From positions 2,542,001-2,606,000 of the forward strand of contig NZ_CP022961.1 of assembly GCF_002285795.1 (NCBI RefSeq): a stretch of 64,000 nucleotides of DNA, in the 5' to 3' direction. The position numbers and the translations under genes are program-made. Below are positions 34,894 to 50,714 of this stretch, in pieces. The stretch's first letter is position 1; every line of letters starts with the position of its first letter. The notes beneath the pieces are model-generated. The model was not told the DNA's origin. It searched no databases and saw nothing but the letters and a program-made list of their open reading frames with translations. Origin of the DNA: Plantactinospora sp. KBS50. GTDB lineage: Bacteria > Actinomycetota > Actinomycetes > Mycobacteriales > Micromonosporaceae.

Positions 34894-35075
34894 CGATCCA
34901 CTCCGCGATCGCCGTAACCGCCCGTCGTGCGGCCGGTCGCCGTCACGGACTGTAGGGTCTGCACGTTGGCGGAGAGACGCCCGCGGAATCGTCGTCCGGT
35001 ATCCGGTAGGCCGGCCGGCTCCCGGGGTACCAAGGCCCGCGACAACTCTCGCGGTCGGGTGGAGGAGGACATCGG
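34894..35075 (+). promoter_or_regulatory. intergenic region before the DUF948 gene
   Basis: The region contains GTAGGGTC with a possible -10 TAGGGT at 34953-34958 and a good ribosome site GGTGGAGGAGG just before GTG 35076. Nothing else is evident. Confidence 0.35.
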
Positions 35076-35537
35076 GTGAGTGGTGGAGAGATCGCAGCGC
35101 TCGTCGCGGCCGGCGCGTTCCTGATGCTGGTGGTGGTGCTGGCGGTACCGATCCTGCGGCTGCGGCGCACGGTCGACGCGGCGACCCGGGCGATCGAGGA
35201 CATGAACGAACGGACCGGCCCGCTGCTGGGCGAGGTGACCTCGACGGTCGGCAACGTCAACACCGCGCTGGAGCAGGTGCACACCTCGCTCGACGGGGTC
35301 AACCTCCAGCTCGCCAAGATCGATACGATGACCACGCACGTCCAGAACGTCACGGCGAACGTGGCCAACCTCGCCACCGTGGTCTCGGCGGCGGCGGCGA
35401 ACCCGCTGGTCAAGGTCGCCTCCTTCGGGTACGGCATCCGCCGGGCGGCCGCCGCCCGGCGCAACGCCGAGACCGAGAAGGAGGTCCGGAGCGCGATCAA
35501 GCAGCGCCGCCGGTCCGCCCGTCGGGGCGAGGGCTGA
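35076..35537 (+). CDS. DUF948-type membrane protein
   Basis: The product is 153 residues. One N-terminal membrane helix (about 6-28) is followed by a long helical region with heptad-like spacing (TLGEVTSTVGNVNTALEQVHTSL style), as in DUF948 proteins distantly related to the coiled-coil of chemoreceptors. It ends in a basic segment (AAAARRNAETEK to RRRSARRGE). GTG 35076 follows GGAGGAGG. In actinobacteria this gene regularly precedes a small DUF6167-like gene and alaS, as here. The function is unknown; a structural envelope role is possible. Confidence 0.8.
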   Translation: MSGGEIAALVAAGAFLMLVVVLAVPILRLRRTVDAATRAIEDMNERTGPLLGEVTSTVGNVNTALEQVHTSLDGVNLQLAKIDTMTTHVQNVTANVANLATVVSAAAANPLVKVASFGYGIRRAAAARRNAETEKEVRSAIKQRRRSARRGEG

Positions 35538-35580
35538 GCCCGGCGCACAGCCGGAACGCCGGCCAGGGAAGGATGGGGGC

Positions 35581-35882
35581 ATGAGGCGGTTGCTGTGGTT
35601 GGGGATCGGGCTCGCCGTGGGCGCCCTGGTGGTCCGCAAGGCCACCCGGGCCGCGCAGGCGTACACGCCGGCCGGGATCGCCACGTCGGTCACGGAATCC
35701 GTTGGCGGACTGGTGGAGTCGATGCGTAACTTCGTCGACGACGTCCGGGACGGGATGGCCGAGCGGGAGCAGGAGATCCACCGCGCGTTCGCCGAGGGCG
35801 TGCTGTACGAGGACCAGTTCGCCGAGCTGCGGGAGCCTCCCGGGTCCGGCGGTAACGAGTGGCTGCGGGAGGAAGGCACCCG

Positions 35883-35886
<4 letters not shown>
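35581..35886 (+). CDS. small DUF6167-like protein
   Basis: The product is 101 residues. A short hydrophobic N-terminus ([17 protein letters not shown]) is followed by a basic [11 protein letters not shown] segment, an amphipathic helix ([24 protein letters not shown]) and an acidic end. The composition and its place directly before alaS match the actinobacterial DUF6167 family. The stop overlaps the alaS start (ATGA). The role is unknown; it may act at the membrane with the DUF948 neighbour. Confidence 0.75.
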
Positions 35887-38561
<2,675 letters not shown>

Positions 38562-38727
38562 GTGGCCGCACCGTATCGGAAGTCCGTGCTCGTCCGATTC
38601 CGGAGTGTGAGTCCGGTGTCGCAATGGGCGGTGGTTGCCCGGTTCCGGTTGCTGCGGGGCGGGTTGTTGTGGTTTTCTCGGCCACGGCGACCCGCCCCGA
38701 CCCGTCTGCCAAGGGAAACGGACCAGG

Positions 38728-39189
38728 ATGAGCGACTTTCCGCGCGGCGTCCGCTTCGGTGTGGACGTCGGGCAGGTCCGGGTCGGGGTGGCCCGGTCGG
38801 ATCCGGACGGTGTGCTGGCCACCCCGCTGGTGACGCTGGCGCGGGACCTGCGCACGGCCGCACCGGACGTGCCGAGCGACATCGCCGAACTGGTCCGGCT
38901 GGTGGGCGAGTACGAGGCGGTCGAGGTGGTGGTGGGGTTGCCGGTCACCCTGGCCGGCCGGCACGGTCCGGCGGCCGAGATCGCCACCGGGTACGCCCGC
39001 CGGCTGGCGGCGACCGTGGACCCCGTTCCGGTACGGCTGAGCGACGAACGGATGTCGACGGTCATCGCGTCTCGTAGGCTGTCCGAGCGGGGCGTGCGGG
39101 GACGGCGCCAGCGCGCGGTGGTCGACCAGGTGGCCGCGGTGGAGATCCTGCAGGGCTGGCTGGACGCGCAGCGGAGGCGGACGACATGA
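38728..39189 (+). CDS. ruvX: RuvX/YqgF putative Holliday junction resolvase
   Basis: RuvX is an RNase H-fold nuclease implicated in rRNA maturation and resolution of DNA junctions. The product is 153 residues from ATG 38728. It shows the first catalytic Asp in [13 protein letters not shown], a Glu/Asp segment around [14 protein letters not shown], and [13 protein letters not shown]. The C-terminal end has [15 protein letters not shown]. The start follows CCAAGGGAAACGGACC. It overlaps mltG by 4 bp. The 166-bp gap before it holds no gene; a promoter is possible there, but I see no clear elements. Confidence 0.92.
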   Translation: MSDFPRGVRFGVDVGQVRVGVARSDPDGVLATPLVTLARDLRTAAPDVPSDIAELVRLVGEYEAVEVVVGLPVTLAGRHGPAAEIATGYARRLAATVDPVPVRLSDERMSTVIASRRLSERGVRGRRQRAVVDQVAAVEILQGWLDAQRRRTT

Positions 39190-40406
39190 TCGACGAGCTG
39201 GACCTCGGCTTCGAGGACCGGACCGAGAAGGGCCGACATCGGCGCGGGTACGTGGCCCGGCGCGGCGGCCGCAAGGGCGGCGGCCGGGGCAGGACCGTGG
39301 CCGCGCTGCTGATGACGCTGGTGCTGCTGGGCTGCCTCGCCGGTGGGGCGTGGTACGGCTTCGACCGGATCCAGGGATACTTCGGCACCCCCGACTACCC
39401 GGGACCGGGCACCGGTGAGGCGGTCGTCCAGGTGAAGGACGGCGACACCATCACCGACGTGGGCAACTCGCTCTACGAGGCCGACGTGATCAAGAGCGCG
39501 AAGGCGTACCTCAAGGCGGCCGAGGCCAACTCGCTGGCCAAGAACGTCGGTGCGGGGACGTACAAGCTGCGCAAGCAGATGAAGGCCGCGGACGCGCTGA
39601 CCCTGCTGCTGGACCCGAAGTCCCGGATGGTCGAGGGCGTCACCGTCGCCGAGGGCGAGATCAGCCTGGCGATCTACCAGAAGCTGTCCAAGGAGACCGA
39701 GATCCCGGTCGAGGACTTCAAGAAGGCCGCCGAGGACCCGGAGAAGCTGGGCGTGCCGGACTTCTGGTTCAAGCGCACCGACGGCAAGAAGACGACCAGG
39801 AGCATCGAGGGCTTCCTCTACCCGGCGACGTACGAGATCCCGAAGGACGCCACGGCCGAGCAGATCCTGCGGATGATGGTGGCGAAGTTCCTGAGCGTGA
39901 CCGAGGAGCTGAAGTTCGTCGAGACGGTGGAGGCCGAGCGCGGCGGCATCGCCCCGTACGAGGCGCTGATCACCGCCTCGATCGCCCAGGCCGAGTCGGT
40001 GAACGCCAAGGACATGGGCCCGGTGTCCCGGGTGGTCTACAACCGGGTCTACGCCGGCAAGTACTCGGTGTGCCACTGCCTGAAGATCGACAGTGCGATC
40101 AACTACTGGCTCCGGTTGCAGGGCAAGGATCCCAAGGACTCCGACAAGCTCAAGCAGAGCGAGATCAACGACCCGAAGAACCCGTACAACACGCACGACG
40201 TGGACGGCCTGCCGATCACCCCGATCAGCAACCCGGGCGAGGACGCGCTCAAGGGCGCGATGGACCCGCCGGCCAGCGACAACATCTTCTTCGTGTCCGT
40301 CGACAAGGAGGGCACGATGGGGTACGCCAAGGACGACGCCGGCTACCGGAAGCTGCAGGAGACCATGTGCCGCAACGGCGTGCTCACCGGCGAGAACTGT
40401 CGGTGA
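39186..40406 (+). CDS. mltG: endolytic peptidoglycan transglycosylase MltG
   Basis: MltG cuts nascent peptidoglycan strands at the membrane and sets strand length. The product is 406 residues. It has an acidic/basic cytoplasmic N-terminus, one membrane helix (about 39-60), a LysM-like segment ([18 protein letters not shown]), and the YceG catalytic domain with [13 protein letters not shown] and the catalytic Glu in [12 protein letters not shown], then [20 protein letters not shown] and [13 protein letters not shown]. Size and domain order fit the actinobacterial form. It overlaps both ruvX and aroE. Confidence 0.93.
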   Translation: MIDELDLGFEDRTEKGRHRRGYVARRGGRKGGGRGRTVAALLMTLVLLGCLAGGAWYGFDRIQGYFGTPDYPGPGTGEAVVQVKDGDTITDVGNSLYEADVIKSAKAYLKAAEANSLAKNVGAGTYKLRKQMKAADALTLLLDPKSRMVEGVTVAEGEISLAIYQKLSKETEIPVEDFKKAAEDPEKLGVPDFWFKRTDGKKTTRSIEGFLYPATYEIPKDATAEQILRMMVAKFLSVTEELKFVETVEAERGGIAPYEALITASIAQAESVNAKDMGPVSRVVYNRVYAGKYSVCHCLKIDSAINYWLRLQGKDPKDSDKLKQSEINDPKNPYNTHDVDGLPITPISNPGEDALKGAMDPPASDNIFFVSVDKEGTMGYAKDDAGYRKLQETMCRNGVLTGENCR

Positions 40407-41212
40407 GGGCGGCCGTCCTCGGCAAGCCGATCGGGCACTCCCTCTCCCCGGTGATCCACAACGCCGGCTACGCGGCGGCCGGGCTGCCCGGCTGGTCGTA
40501 CACGGCCATCGAGTGCGCCGAGGCGGAACTGCCGGGCCTGGTCGCCGGCCTCGGCGCGCAGTGGGCGGGGGTGTCGCTGACGATGCCGCTGAAGGAGGCG
40601 GCGCTCGCGGTGGCCGGCGAGGTCGCGCCGGTCGCGGCCGCCGTCGGTGCGGCCAACACCCTGGTACGGCGCACCGACGGCTCCTGGTACGCGGAGAACA
40701 CCGACGTGGTCGGCATGGTGGAGGTGCTCACCGCGGCCGGCGTACCGGCCGGCGCGCAGGTCACGGTGCTCGGCGCCGGCGGCACCGCGCGGGCCGCGCT
40801 CGCGGCGGCGGCCCGGCTGGCCGCCGCCGGGGTCACCGTGCTGGCCCGGCGCCCGGCGGCGATCGACGAGCTGCACCCGGTGGCCGCGGCCCTGGGGGTG
40901 CCGCTGGCCGGCGCCGACTGGGCCGACGCGCCCCGGCTGGACGCCGACGTGGTGATCTCCACGGTGCCCCGGGGGGTGGCCGACCCGCTGGCCGGGGCGG
41001 TCCGCTGGCGGCCCGGCTGCGTCTACTTCGACGCCGTGTACGACCCGTGGCCCACCCCGCTCGCGGTGGCCGCGGAGGCCGCCGGATGTCCGGTCGTCTC
41101 CGGCCTTGATCTGCTGCTGGCGCAGGCGGTGGGCCAGTTCGAGCTGTTCACCCGGCGCACCGCACCGCGCACCGCGATGGCGGCGGCGTTGGCCGCGGCC
41201 CGCCGGACTTAG
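40403..41212 (+). CDS. aroE: shikimate dehydrogenase
   Basis: The enzyme reduces 3-dehydroshikimate to shikimate with NADPH in the aromatic amino acid pathway. The product is 269 residues from GTG 40403, which overlaps the mltG stop (GTGA). It shows the substrate motif GKPIGHSLSPVIHNA near the N-terminus, the catalytic Lys in SLTMPLKEAAL, AANTLVRR, the NADP-binding motif VLGAGGTARAALAA and the C-terminal SGLDLLLAQAVGQFELFT. A new promoter probably starts before aroC. Confidence 0.94.
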   Translation: MRAAVLGKPIGHSLSPVIHNAGYAAAGLPGWSYTAIECAEAELPGLVAGLGAQWAGVSLTMPLKEAALAVAGEVAPVAAAVGAANTLVRRTDGSWYAENTDVVGMVEVLTAAGVPAGAQVTVLGAGGTARAALAAAARLAAAGVTVLARRPAAIDELHPVAAALGVPLAGADWADAPRLDADVVISTVPRGVADPLAGAVRWRPGCVYFDAVYDPWPTPLAVAAEAAGCPVVSGLDLLLAQAVGQFELFTRRTAPRTAMAAALAAARRT

Positions 41213-41292
41213 ACCGATTCACCCGTTCCCACCAGGCGGCGACCGGTGGGGGCGTTCCGTGCGCCGGTGCCGGTCCGTGACAGACTGACGCC

Positions 41293-42471
41293 GTGTTGCG
41301 CTGGTTGACCGCAGGTGAGTCGCACGGACCGGCCCTGGTCGCCGTGCTGGAGGGTGTCCCCGCCGGGATCGAGGTGACCAGCGCGGACCTCGGTCGGGAG
41401 CTGGCCCGCCGCCGGCTGGGCTACGGCCGGGGCGCCCGGATGTCGTTCGAGCAGGACGAGGTCGAGATCATCGGCGGGATCCGGCACGGGCGCACCCTGG
41501 GCAGTCCGGTCGCGGTGCGGGTCGGCAACTCCGAGTGGCCGAAGTGGCGCACCGTGATGGCGGCCGACCCGGTGGATCCGGACGAGCTGGCCGGGCAGGC
41601 CCGCAACGCGCCGCTGACCCGGCCGAGGCCCGGCCACGCCGACCTGGCCGGCATGCAGAAGTACGGCCACACCGACGCCCGGCCGATCCTGGAACGGGCC
41701 AGCGCCCGGGAGACCGCGGCCCGGGTCGCCGTCGGCGCGGTCGCGAAGGCGCTGCTGCACCAGGCGCTCGGGATCCAGATCGTCTCGCACGTGGTCGAGC
41801 TGGGTCCGGTGGCCGCCAAGCCCGGCCTGCAACCCCGGCCCGAGGACGCCGAACGCGTCGACGCCGACCCGCTGCGCTGCCTCGACCCGGAGGCCAGCGC
41901 CCGGATGGTGGCCGAGGTGGACGCCGCGCGCAAGGACGCCGACACCCTCGGCGGGATCGTCGAGGTGCTGGCCTACGACGTGCCCCCGGGGCTGGGCAGC
42001 CACGTGCAGTGGGACCGCAAGCTGGACGCCCGACTGGCCACCGCGCTGATGTCGATCCAGGCGATCAAGGGCGTGGAGATCGGCGACGCGTTCACCCAGG
42101 CCCGGTCCCGCGGATCGGTGGCGCACGACGAGATCGTGCCGACCGCCACCGGCGTGCGGCGGGTCACCGACCGGGCCGGCGGCCTGGAGGGCGGCATCAG
42201 CACCGGCGAACCGCTGCGGGTACGGGCGGCCATGAAGCCGATCTCGTCGCTGAACCGCGCGCTGTCCACCGTCGACGTGGCCACCGGCGAGCCGGCCACG
42301 GCCATCAACCAGCGCTCCGACGTCTGCGCCGTGCCGGCCGCCGCGGTGGTGGCCGAGGCGATGGTCGCGCTGGTGCTGGCCGAGGTGGCGGTGGAGAAGT
42401 TCGGCGGCGACTCGGTGCCGGAGATCCGCCGCAACCTCGCCGGCTACCTGGAAAACCTGGTCATCCGGTGA
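41293..42471 (+). CDS. aroC: chorismate synthase
   Basis: The enzyme makes chorismate from EPSP and needs reduced flavin. The product is 392 residues. It has the N-terminal signature [50 protein letters not shown] (AroC signature 1 region) and [15 protein letters not shown] 41293 has no ribosome site; CAGACT (41281-41286) seven bases upstream suggests a leaderless mRNA. It is first in the tight cluster aroC-aroK-aroB-aroQ. Confidence 0.96.
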   Translation: MLRWLTAGESHGPALVAVLEGVPAGIEVTSADLGRELARRRLGYGRGARMSFEQDEVEIIGGIRHGRTLGSPVAVRVGNSEWPKWRTVMAADPVDPDELAGQARNAPLTRPRPGHADLAGMQKYGHTDARPILERASARETAARVAVGAVAKALLHQALGIQIVSHVVELGPVAAKPGLQPRPEDAERVDADPLRCLDPEASARMVAEVDAARKDADTLGGIVEVLAYDVPPGLGSHVQWDRKLDARLATALMSIQAIKGVEIGDAFTQARSRGSVAHDEIVPTATGVRRVTDRAGGLEGGISTGEPLRVRAAMKPISSLNRALSTVDVATGEPATAINQRSDVCAVPAAAVVAEAMVALVLAEVAVEKFGGDSVPEIRRNLAGYLENLVIR

Positions 42472-44579
<2,108 letters not shown>

Positions 44580-44620
44580 ACTTGCCGCGTCTATACGTCA
44601 ATTGAAGATCAAGGCAGGAC

Positions 44621-45178
44621 ATGGCCACCACCAACGACCTCAAGAACGGTCTGGTTCTCAACCTCGACGGCGAGCTGTGGGCTGTTGTCGAGTTCCAGCA
44701 CGTCAAGCCCGGCAAGGGCGGCGCCTTCGTGCGTACCACGCTGAAGAACGTGCTGTCCGGCAAGGTCGTCGACAAGACGTTCAACGCGGGCACGAAGGTC
44801 GAGACGGCCACCGTCGACAAGCGGACCATGCAGTACCTCTACGCCGACGGCGAGGACTACGTCTTCATGGATCTGGAGACCTTCGACCAGATCCCGGTGC
44901 CCGGCGGGACGGTCGGCGAGGCGGCCAACTACCTGTTGCCCGAGGCCGAGGCGACGGTGGCCACCCACGAGGGCGTCCCGCTGTACATCGAGCTGCCCAC
45001 CAGCGTGGTGCTGGAGATCACCTACACCGAGCCGGGCCTGCAGGGCGACCGGTCCACCGGCGGCACCAAGCCGGCGACGGTCGAGACGGGCGCGACGGTG
45101 CAGGTTCCGCTGTTCATCACGACCGGAGAGAAGATCAAGGTCGACACGCGCGACGGTCGTTACCTCGGCCGCTCCTGA
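44621..45178 (+). CDS. efp: elongation factor P
   Basis: EF-P rescues ribosomes stalled at polyproline, which is relevant here because several encoded proteins are very proline-rich. The product is 185 residues with three beta-barrel domains. The N-terminal KOW-like domain carries the tip loop VKPGKGGAF with the Lys that is modified in some bacteria. The C-terminal end is [16 protein letters not shown]. The ATG at 44621 follows AAGGCAGG. Its stop overlaps the nusB start by one base. Confidence 0.96.
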   Translation: MATTNDLKNGLVLNLDGELWAVVEFQHVKPGKGGAFVRTTLKNVLSGKVVDKTFNAGTKVETATVDKRTMQYLYADGEDYVFMDLETFDQIPVPGGTVGEAANYLLPEAEATVATHEGVPLYIELPTSVVLEITYTEPGLQGDRSTGGTKPATVETGATVQVPLFITTGEKIKVDTRDGRYLGRS

Positions 45179-45612
45179 TGGCCGAGGCGCCGAAATCGCA
45201 GATGCCCGCCCGCCGCAAGGCGCGCAAGCGGGCGTTGGAAGTGCTCTACGAGGCCGACCTGCGCGGTCAGCCGCCGATCGAGGTGCTGGCCGGCTACGTC
45301 GAGCGGATCGCCCAGCCCCGGCCCGACCACCTCGGGTACGCGGTGCGCCTGGTCGAGGGCGCGGCGCAGCACCTCGACCGGATCGACGAGATCATCGCCA
45401 GCTACGCCGAGGGCTGGACGCTGGACCGGATGCCGGTGGTCGACCGGAACCTGGCCCGGATCGCGGTGTACGAGCTGCTGTACGTCGACGAGATCGACGA
45501 CGCGGTGGCGATCACCGAGGCGGTCGAGCTGGCGAAGCAGATGTCGACCGACGACTCGCCCCGGTTCCTCAACGGCATGCTCGGCCGGATCGCGGAGTAC
45601 GCCACCCGCTGA
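45178..45612 (+). CDS. nusB: transcription antitermination factor NusB
   Basis: NusB binds boxA RNA with NusE (S10) in rRNA antitermination. The product is 144 residues, all helical: ARRKARKRALEVLYEADLRG, a middle region around DEIIASYAEGWTLDRMPVVDRNLARIAVYELLY, and DAVAITEAVELAKQMSTDDSPRFLNGMLGRI. It begins inside the efp stop (TGATG), so it is translationally coupled. A strong intrinsic terminator ends the operon. Confidence 0.95.
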   Translation: MAEAPKSQMPARRKARKRALEVLYEADLRGQPPIEVLAGYVERIAQPRPDHLGYAVRLVEGAAQHLDRIDEIIASYAEGWTLDRMPVVDRNLARIAVYELLYVDEIDDAVAITEAVELAKQMSTDDSPRFLNGMLGRIAEYATR

Positions 45613-45640
45613 TCGTCGCGCGCCGGGCGGCGCACGCGAA

Positions 45641-45674
45641 GAGGCCCCGGGGGATCGCCCCGGGGCCTCGTTTT
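45641..45674 (+). terminator. intrinsic terminator of efp-nusB
   Basis: A perfect 12-bp GC-rich stem (45641-45652 with 45658-45669) and 5-nt loop are followed by GTTTT. It begins 29 bp after the nusB stop. It may also stop convergent bldD readthrough. Confidence 0.88.
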
Positions 45675-45716
45675 CGTCGTACCGGTGGTGCTGCTTCGTC
45701 GTACCGGTGGCGCTGC
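45673..45716. repeat. 22-bp tandem repeat after the terminator
   Basis: TTCGTCGTACCGGTGG plus six bases occurs twice with a 22-bp period (45673 and 45695). The 13-bp core TTCGTCGTACCGG also follows the hairpins at 23517 and 25323. Confidence 0.65.
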
Positions 45717-45819
45717 CGGCCCGGCGTGCCGCAGGGCGCGACCGGTCCGGCGCGCCGGGGGTGTTCCCGGGCCGGGGGTGCCGCCGGTGGGCCGGTGGAG
45801 GCGCCCGGCCCGGGGCGGG

Positions 45820-46308
45820 TCAGGAGGCGAACAGCGCCCGCGGGTCGGCCACCAGCACGCCGTGCTCGGTCAGCCGCTCGATCAGGCCGGACGGCGAGGC
45901 GTCGTACACGATCGCCAGCGCCCGCAGGTCGTCCGCGCGGATGGACAGCACGCGGCCGTTGTAGTCGCCCCGCTGCTGCTGGATGGCCCGCGCGTACCGG
46001 GCGACGTAGGCCAGTTCCTCCGACGCCTCGTCGTACAGCCGCTCCAGGTCCAGGACGATCTTGTTGGTGGGCTCGTGCCGGACACCGCTGCCGTCGGGCA
46101 GCAGCTCCGAAACGGGGACCCGGTAGAAGTCGGCCAACTCGGCGAGGCGGGACACGGTGACCGCCCGGTCGCCCCGCTCGTACGAGCCGACCACGACGGC
46201 CTTCCAGCGCCCGTTCGACTTCTCCTCCACGCCCTGCAGGGACAGCCCCTGCTGTTGGCGGATGGAGCGCAGTCGGGCGCCCAACGACTTGGCGTACTCA
46301 GACGGCAT
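45820..46308 (-). CDS. bldD: BldD-family developmental regulator
   Basis: BldD is the c-di-GMP-dependent master repressor of sporulation genes in streptomycetes. The product is 162 residues from ATG 46308 (GGGAG 7 nt upstream); the in-frame ATG 46341 is less likely. The N-terminal HTH region (YAKSLGARLRSIRQQQGLSL, then WKAVVVGSYERGDRAVTV) matches BldD closely. The C-terminal domain keeps the c-di-GMP signature RGD-X8-RxxD (RGDYNGRVLSIRADD). It is divergent from the pyr operon, with 304 bp between the starts. Sequence supports BldD function including ligand binding. Confidence 0.94.
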   Translation of the reverse strand: MPSEYAKSLGARLRSIRQQQGLSLQGVEEKSNGRWKAVVVGSYERGDRAVTVSRLAELADFYRVPVSELLPDGSGVRHEPTNKIVLDLERLYDEASEELAYVARYARAIQQQRGDYNGRVLSIRADDLRALAIVYDASPSGLIERLTEHGVLVADPRALFAS

Positions 46309-48155
<1,847 letters not shown>

Positions 48156-48172
48156 AACGCGAGGAGACCAAC

Positions 48173-49471
48173 GTGACTGACGCGTACCTGATCAAGGGCG
48201 TCCGGGTGCTGGACGCCGAACCGACCGACCTGCTGGTGCGCGACGGCACGGTGCGGGAGGCCGGCCGGGGGATCGCCGCCGCCGGCGCCACCGTGCTGGA
48301 CGCGGACGGCCTGGTCGCGCTGCCCGGCCTGGTCGACCTGCACACCCACCTGCGGGAACCCGGCCGGGAGGACGCCGAGACCGTCGAGTCGGGCTCCCGG
48401 GCCGCCGCGCTCGGCGGCTACACGGCGGTCTGCGCCATGGCCAACACCTCGCCGGTGGCCGACACCGCCGGCGTGGTCGAGCAGGTCTGGCGGCTGGGCC
48501 GGGAGGCCGGGCTGGTCGACGTGCAGCCGATCGGCGCCGTCACCATCGGGCTGGCCGGCGAGCACCTCGCCGAGCTGGGCGCGATGGCCGAGTCCGCCGC
48601 CGCGGTGCGGATCTTCTCCGACGACGGGCACTGCGTGGCCGACCCGCGGCTGATGCGCCGGGCGCTGGAGTACGTGAAGGCGTTCGGCGGGATCATCGCG
48701 CAGCACGCCGAGGAGCCCCGGCTGACCGAGGGCGCCCAGATGCACGAGGGCGAGGTCGCCACCCGACTCGGCCTGGCCGGCTGGCCGGCGGTCGCCGAGG
48801 AGGCGATCATCGCCCGGGACGTGCTGCTGGCCGAGCACGTGGGCAGCCGGCTGCACGTCTGCCACGTCTCCACCGCCGGCAGCGTGGAGGTGCTGCGCCA
48901 GGCCAAGGCCCGGGGGGTGGCGGTGACCGCCGAGGTCACCCCGCACCACCTGCTGCTCACCGACGAGCTGATCGCCGGCGGGTCGCCGGGCGGGGCGTAC
49001 GACCCGGTCTACAAGGTGAACCCGCCGCTGCGGACCGCGGACGACGTGGCCGCGCTGCGCGCCGCGCTGGTCGAGGGCGTGATCGACGTGGTCGCCACCG
49101 ACCACGCGCCGCACGCCGTGGAGGACAAGGAGTGCGAGTGGGCGTACGCCCGGCCCGGGATGCTCGGCCTGGAGACCGCGCTGTCGGTGGCGCTCGCCGT
49201 GCTCGGCCCGGACTGGGAGCTGATCGCCCAGCGGATGTCCCGGACCCCGGCCCGGATCGCCGGGCTGACCGGGCACGGGCACGACCCGGCGCCGGGCCGG
49301 CCGGCGACGTTCACCCTGGTCGACCCCGCCGCCCGGCGCCGGATCGACCCGGGCGAGCTGGCCAGCCGCAGTCGCAACACCCCGTACGCGGCAATGGAGC
49401 TGCCGGGCCGGATCGTCGCGACGTTCCTGCGCGGCGAGCCCACGGTGCTGGACGGGAAGGCCGTGAAGTGA
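48173..49471 (+). CDS. pyrC: dihydroorotase
   Basis: The enzyme closes carbamoyl aspartate to dihydroorotate. The product is 432 residues, the class I long form. It has the metal-binding [26 protein letters not shown], and DHAPH with the catalytic Asp. GTG 48173 was chosen because GAGGAG precedes it; in-frame GTG 48152 overlaps the pyrB stop and is possible. carA follows after 13 bp. Confidence 0.95.
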   Translation: MTDAYLIKGVRVLDAEPTDLLVRDGTVREAGRGIAAAGATVLDADGLVALPGLVDLHTHLREPGREDAETVESGSRAAALGGYTAVCAMANTSPVADTAGVVEQVWRLGREAGLVDVQPIGAVTIGLAGEHLAELGAMAESAAAVRIFSDDGHCVADPRLMRRALEYVKAFGGIIAQHAEEPRLTEGAQMHEGEVATRLGLAGWPAVAEEAIIARDVLLAEHVGSRLHVCHVSTAGSVEVLRQAKARGVAVTAEVTPHHLLLTDELIAGGSPGGAYDPVYKVNPPLRTADDVAALRAALVEGVIDVVATDHAPHAVEDKECEWAYARPGMLGLETALSVALAVLGPDWELIAQRMSRTPARIAGLTGHGHDPAPGRPATFTLVDPAARRRIDPGELASRSRNTPYAAMELPGRIVATFLRGEPTVLDGKAVK

Positions 49472-49484
49472 TCGGAGGTCGGGC

Positions 49485-50714
49485 ATGAGAAGGCGTTCCG
49501 CGATCCTGGTGCTGGAGGACGGCCGGACCTTCCACGGGGAGGCGTACGGCAGCGTCGGCGAGACGTTCGGGGAGGCGGTCTTCACCACCGGGATGACCGG
49601 CTACCAGGAGACGCTCACCGACCCGTCGTACCACCGGCAGGTGGTGGTGCAGACCGCGCCGCACATCGGCAACACCGGGGTGAACGGCGAGGACGACGAG
49701 TCGTCGCGGATCTGGGTGGCCGGGTACGTGGTGCGCGACCCCGCGCGGATCGGCTCGAACTGGCGCTCCACCGGGGAACTGGAGGACCGGCTGGCGGCCG
49801 AGGGCGTGGTCGGGATCTGCGGCGTGGACACCCGGGCGCTGACCCGGCACCTGCGCTCCCGCGGAGCCATGCGGGTCGGCGTCTCCAGCCTGGAGGACGA
49901 CCCGCAGGCGCTGCTGGAGCGGGTCCGCCGGTCGCCCCAGATGGTCGGCGCGGACCTGTCCGGCGAGGTGAGCACGGCGCAGCCGTACACGGTCCCGGCG
50001 CTGGGCCAGCACCGGTTCACCGTCGCCGCCCTCGACCTGGGCATCAAGCGCAACGTGCCGCGCCGGCTCGCGGCCCGCGGCGTCACCACCCACGTGCTGC
50101 CGGCCGCCAGCACGATGGCCGACGTGCTGGCCACCGGGGCGGACGCGGTGTTCTTCTCGCCCGGTCCGGGCGATCCGGCCACCGCCGATCAGCCGGTGGC
50201 GCTGGCCCGCGAGGTGCTGGCGCGCCGGATGCCGCTGTTCGGGATCTGCTTCGGCAGCCAGATCCTCGGCCGGGCGCTCGGCTTCGGCACGTACAAGCTG
50301 GGCTACGGCCACCGGGGCATCAACCAGCCGGTGCTCGACCGGGCCACCGGCAAGGTGGAGGTGACCAGCCACAACCACGGCTTCGCGGTCGCCTGGCCGG
50401 GCCGCGACCAGGCGCCCGGTGCGGTCGCCCGGCCGGGCGACCAGCGGCCCGGCGCCGCCGCGCCCACTGGGCCGGGCGCCGGCCCCGTCGTGCCCGACCA
50501 GGTGGTCGAGACGGACTTCGGCGGGGTACGGGTCAGCCACGTGTGCCTGAACGACAACGTGGTCGAGGGGCTGCGCGCCGTGGACGTACCGGCGTTCACC
50601 GTGCAGTACCACCCGGAGGCCGCGGCCGGACCGCACGACGCGGACTACCTGTTCGACCGGTTCGCCGAGTTGATCGAGGGCCGGAACTCCAACGGAGGGC
50701 GGGCAGATGCCTAA
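49485..50714 (+). CDS. carA: carbamoyl-phosphate synthase small subunit (glutaminase)
   Basis: CarA supplies ammonia from glutamine to CarB. The product is 409 residues. It has an N-terminal domain ([17 protein letters not shown]) and a class I amidotransferase domain with nucleophile Cys in [25 protein letters not shown] and the catalytic His/Glu in QYHPEA. A Pro/Gly/Ala-rich insertion of about 30 residues follows [23 protein letters not shown] is 7 nt upstream. It overlaps carB by 8 bp. Confidence 0.95.
   Translation: MRRRSAILVLEDGRTFHGEAYGSVGETFGEAVFTTGMTGYQETLTDPSYHRQVVVQTAPHIGNTGVNGEDDESSRIWVAGYVVRDPARIGSNWRSTGELEDRLAAEGVVGICGVDTRALTRHLRSRGAMRVGVSSLEDDPQALLERVRRSPQMVGADLSGEVSTAQPYTVPALGQHRFTVAALDLGIKRNVPRRLAARGVTTHVLPAASTMADVLATGADAVFFSPGPGDPATADQPVALAREVLARRMPLFGICFGSQILGRALGFGTYKLGYGHRGINQPVLDRATGKVEVTSHNHGFAVAWPGRDQAPGAVARPGDQRPGAAAPTGPGAGPVVPDQVVETDFGGVRVSHVCLNDNVVEGLRAVDVPAFTVQYHPEAAAGPHDADYLFDRFAELIEGRNSNGGRADA

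Noticed and set aside
35859-35882. Longer alaS start at GTG 35859
   Set aside because: It lies inside the upstream gene and lacks a ribosome site; ATG 35883 overlaps the stop by the usual ATGA and begins with the conserved N-terminus.
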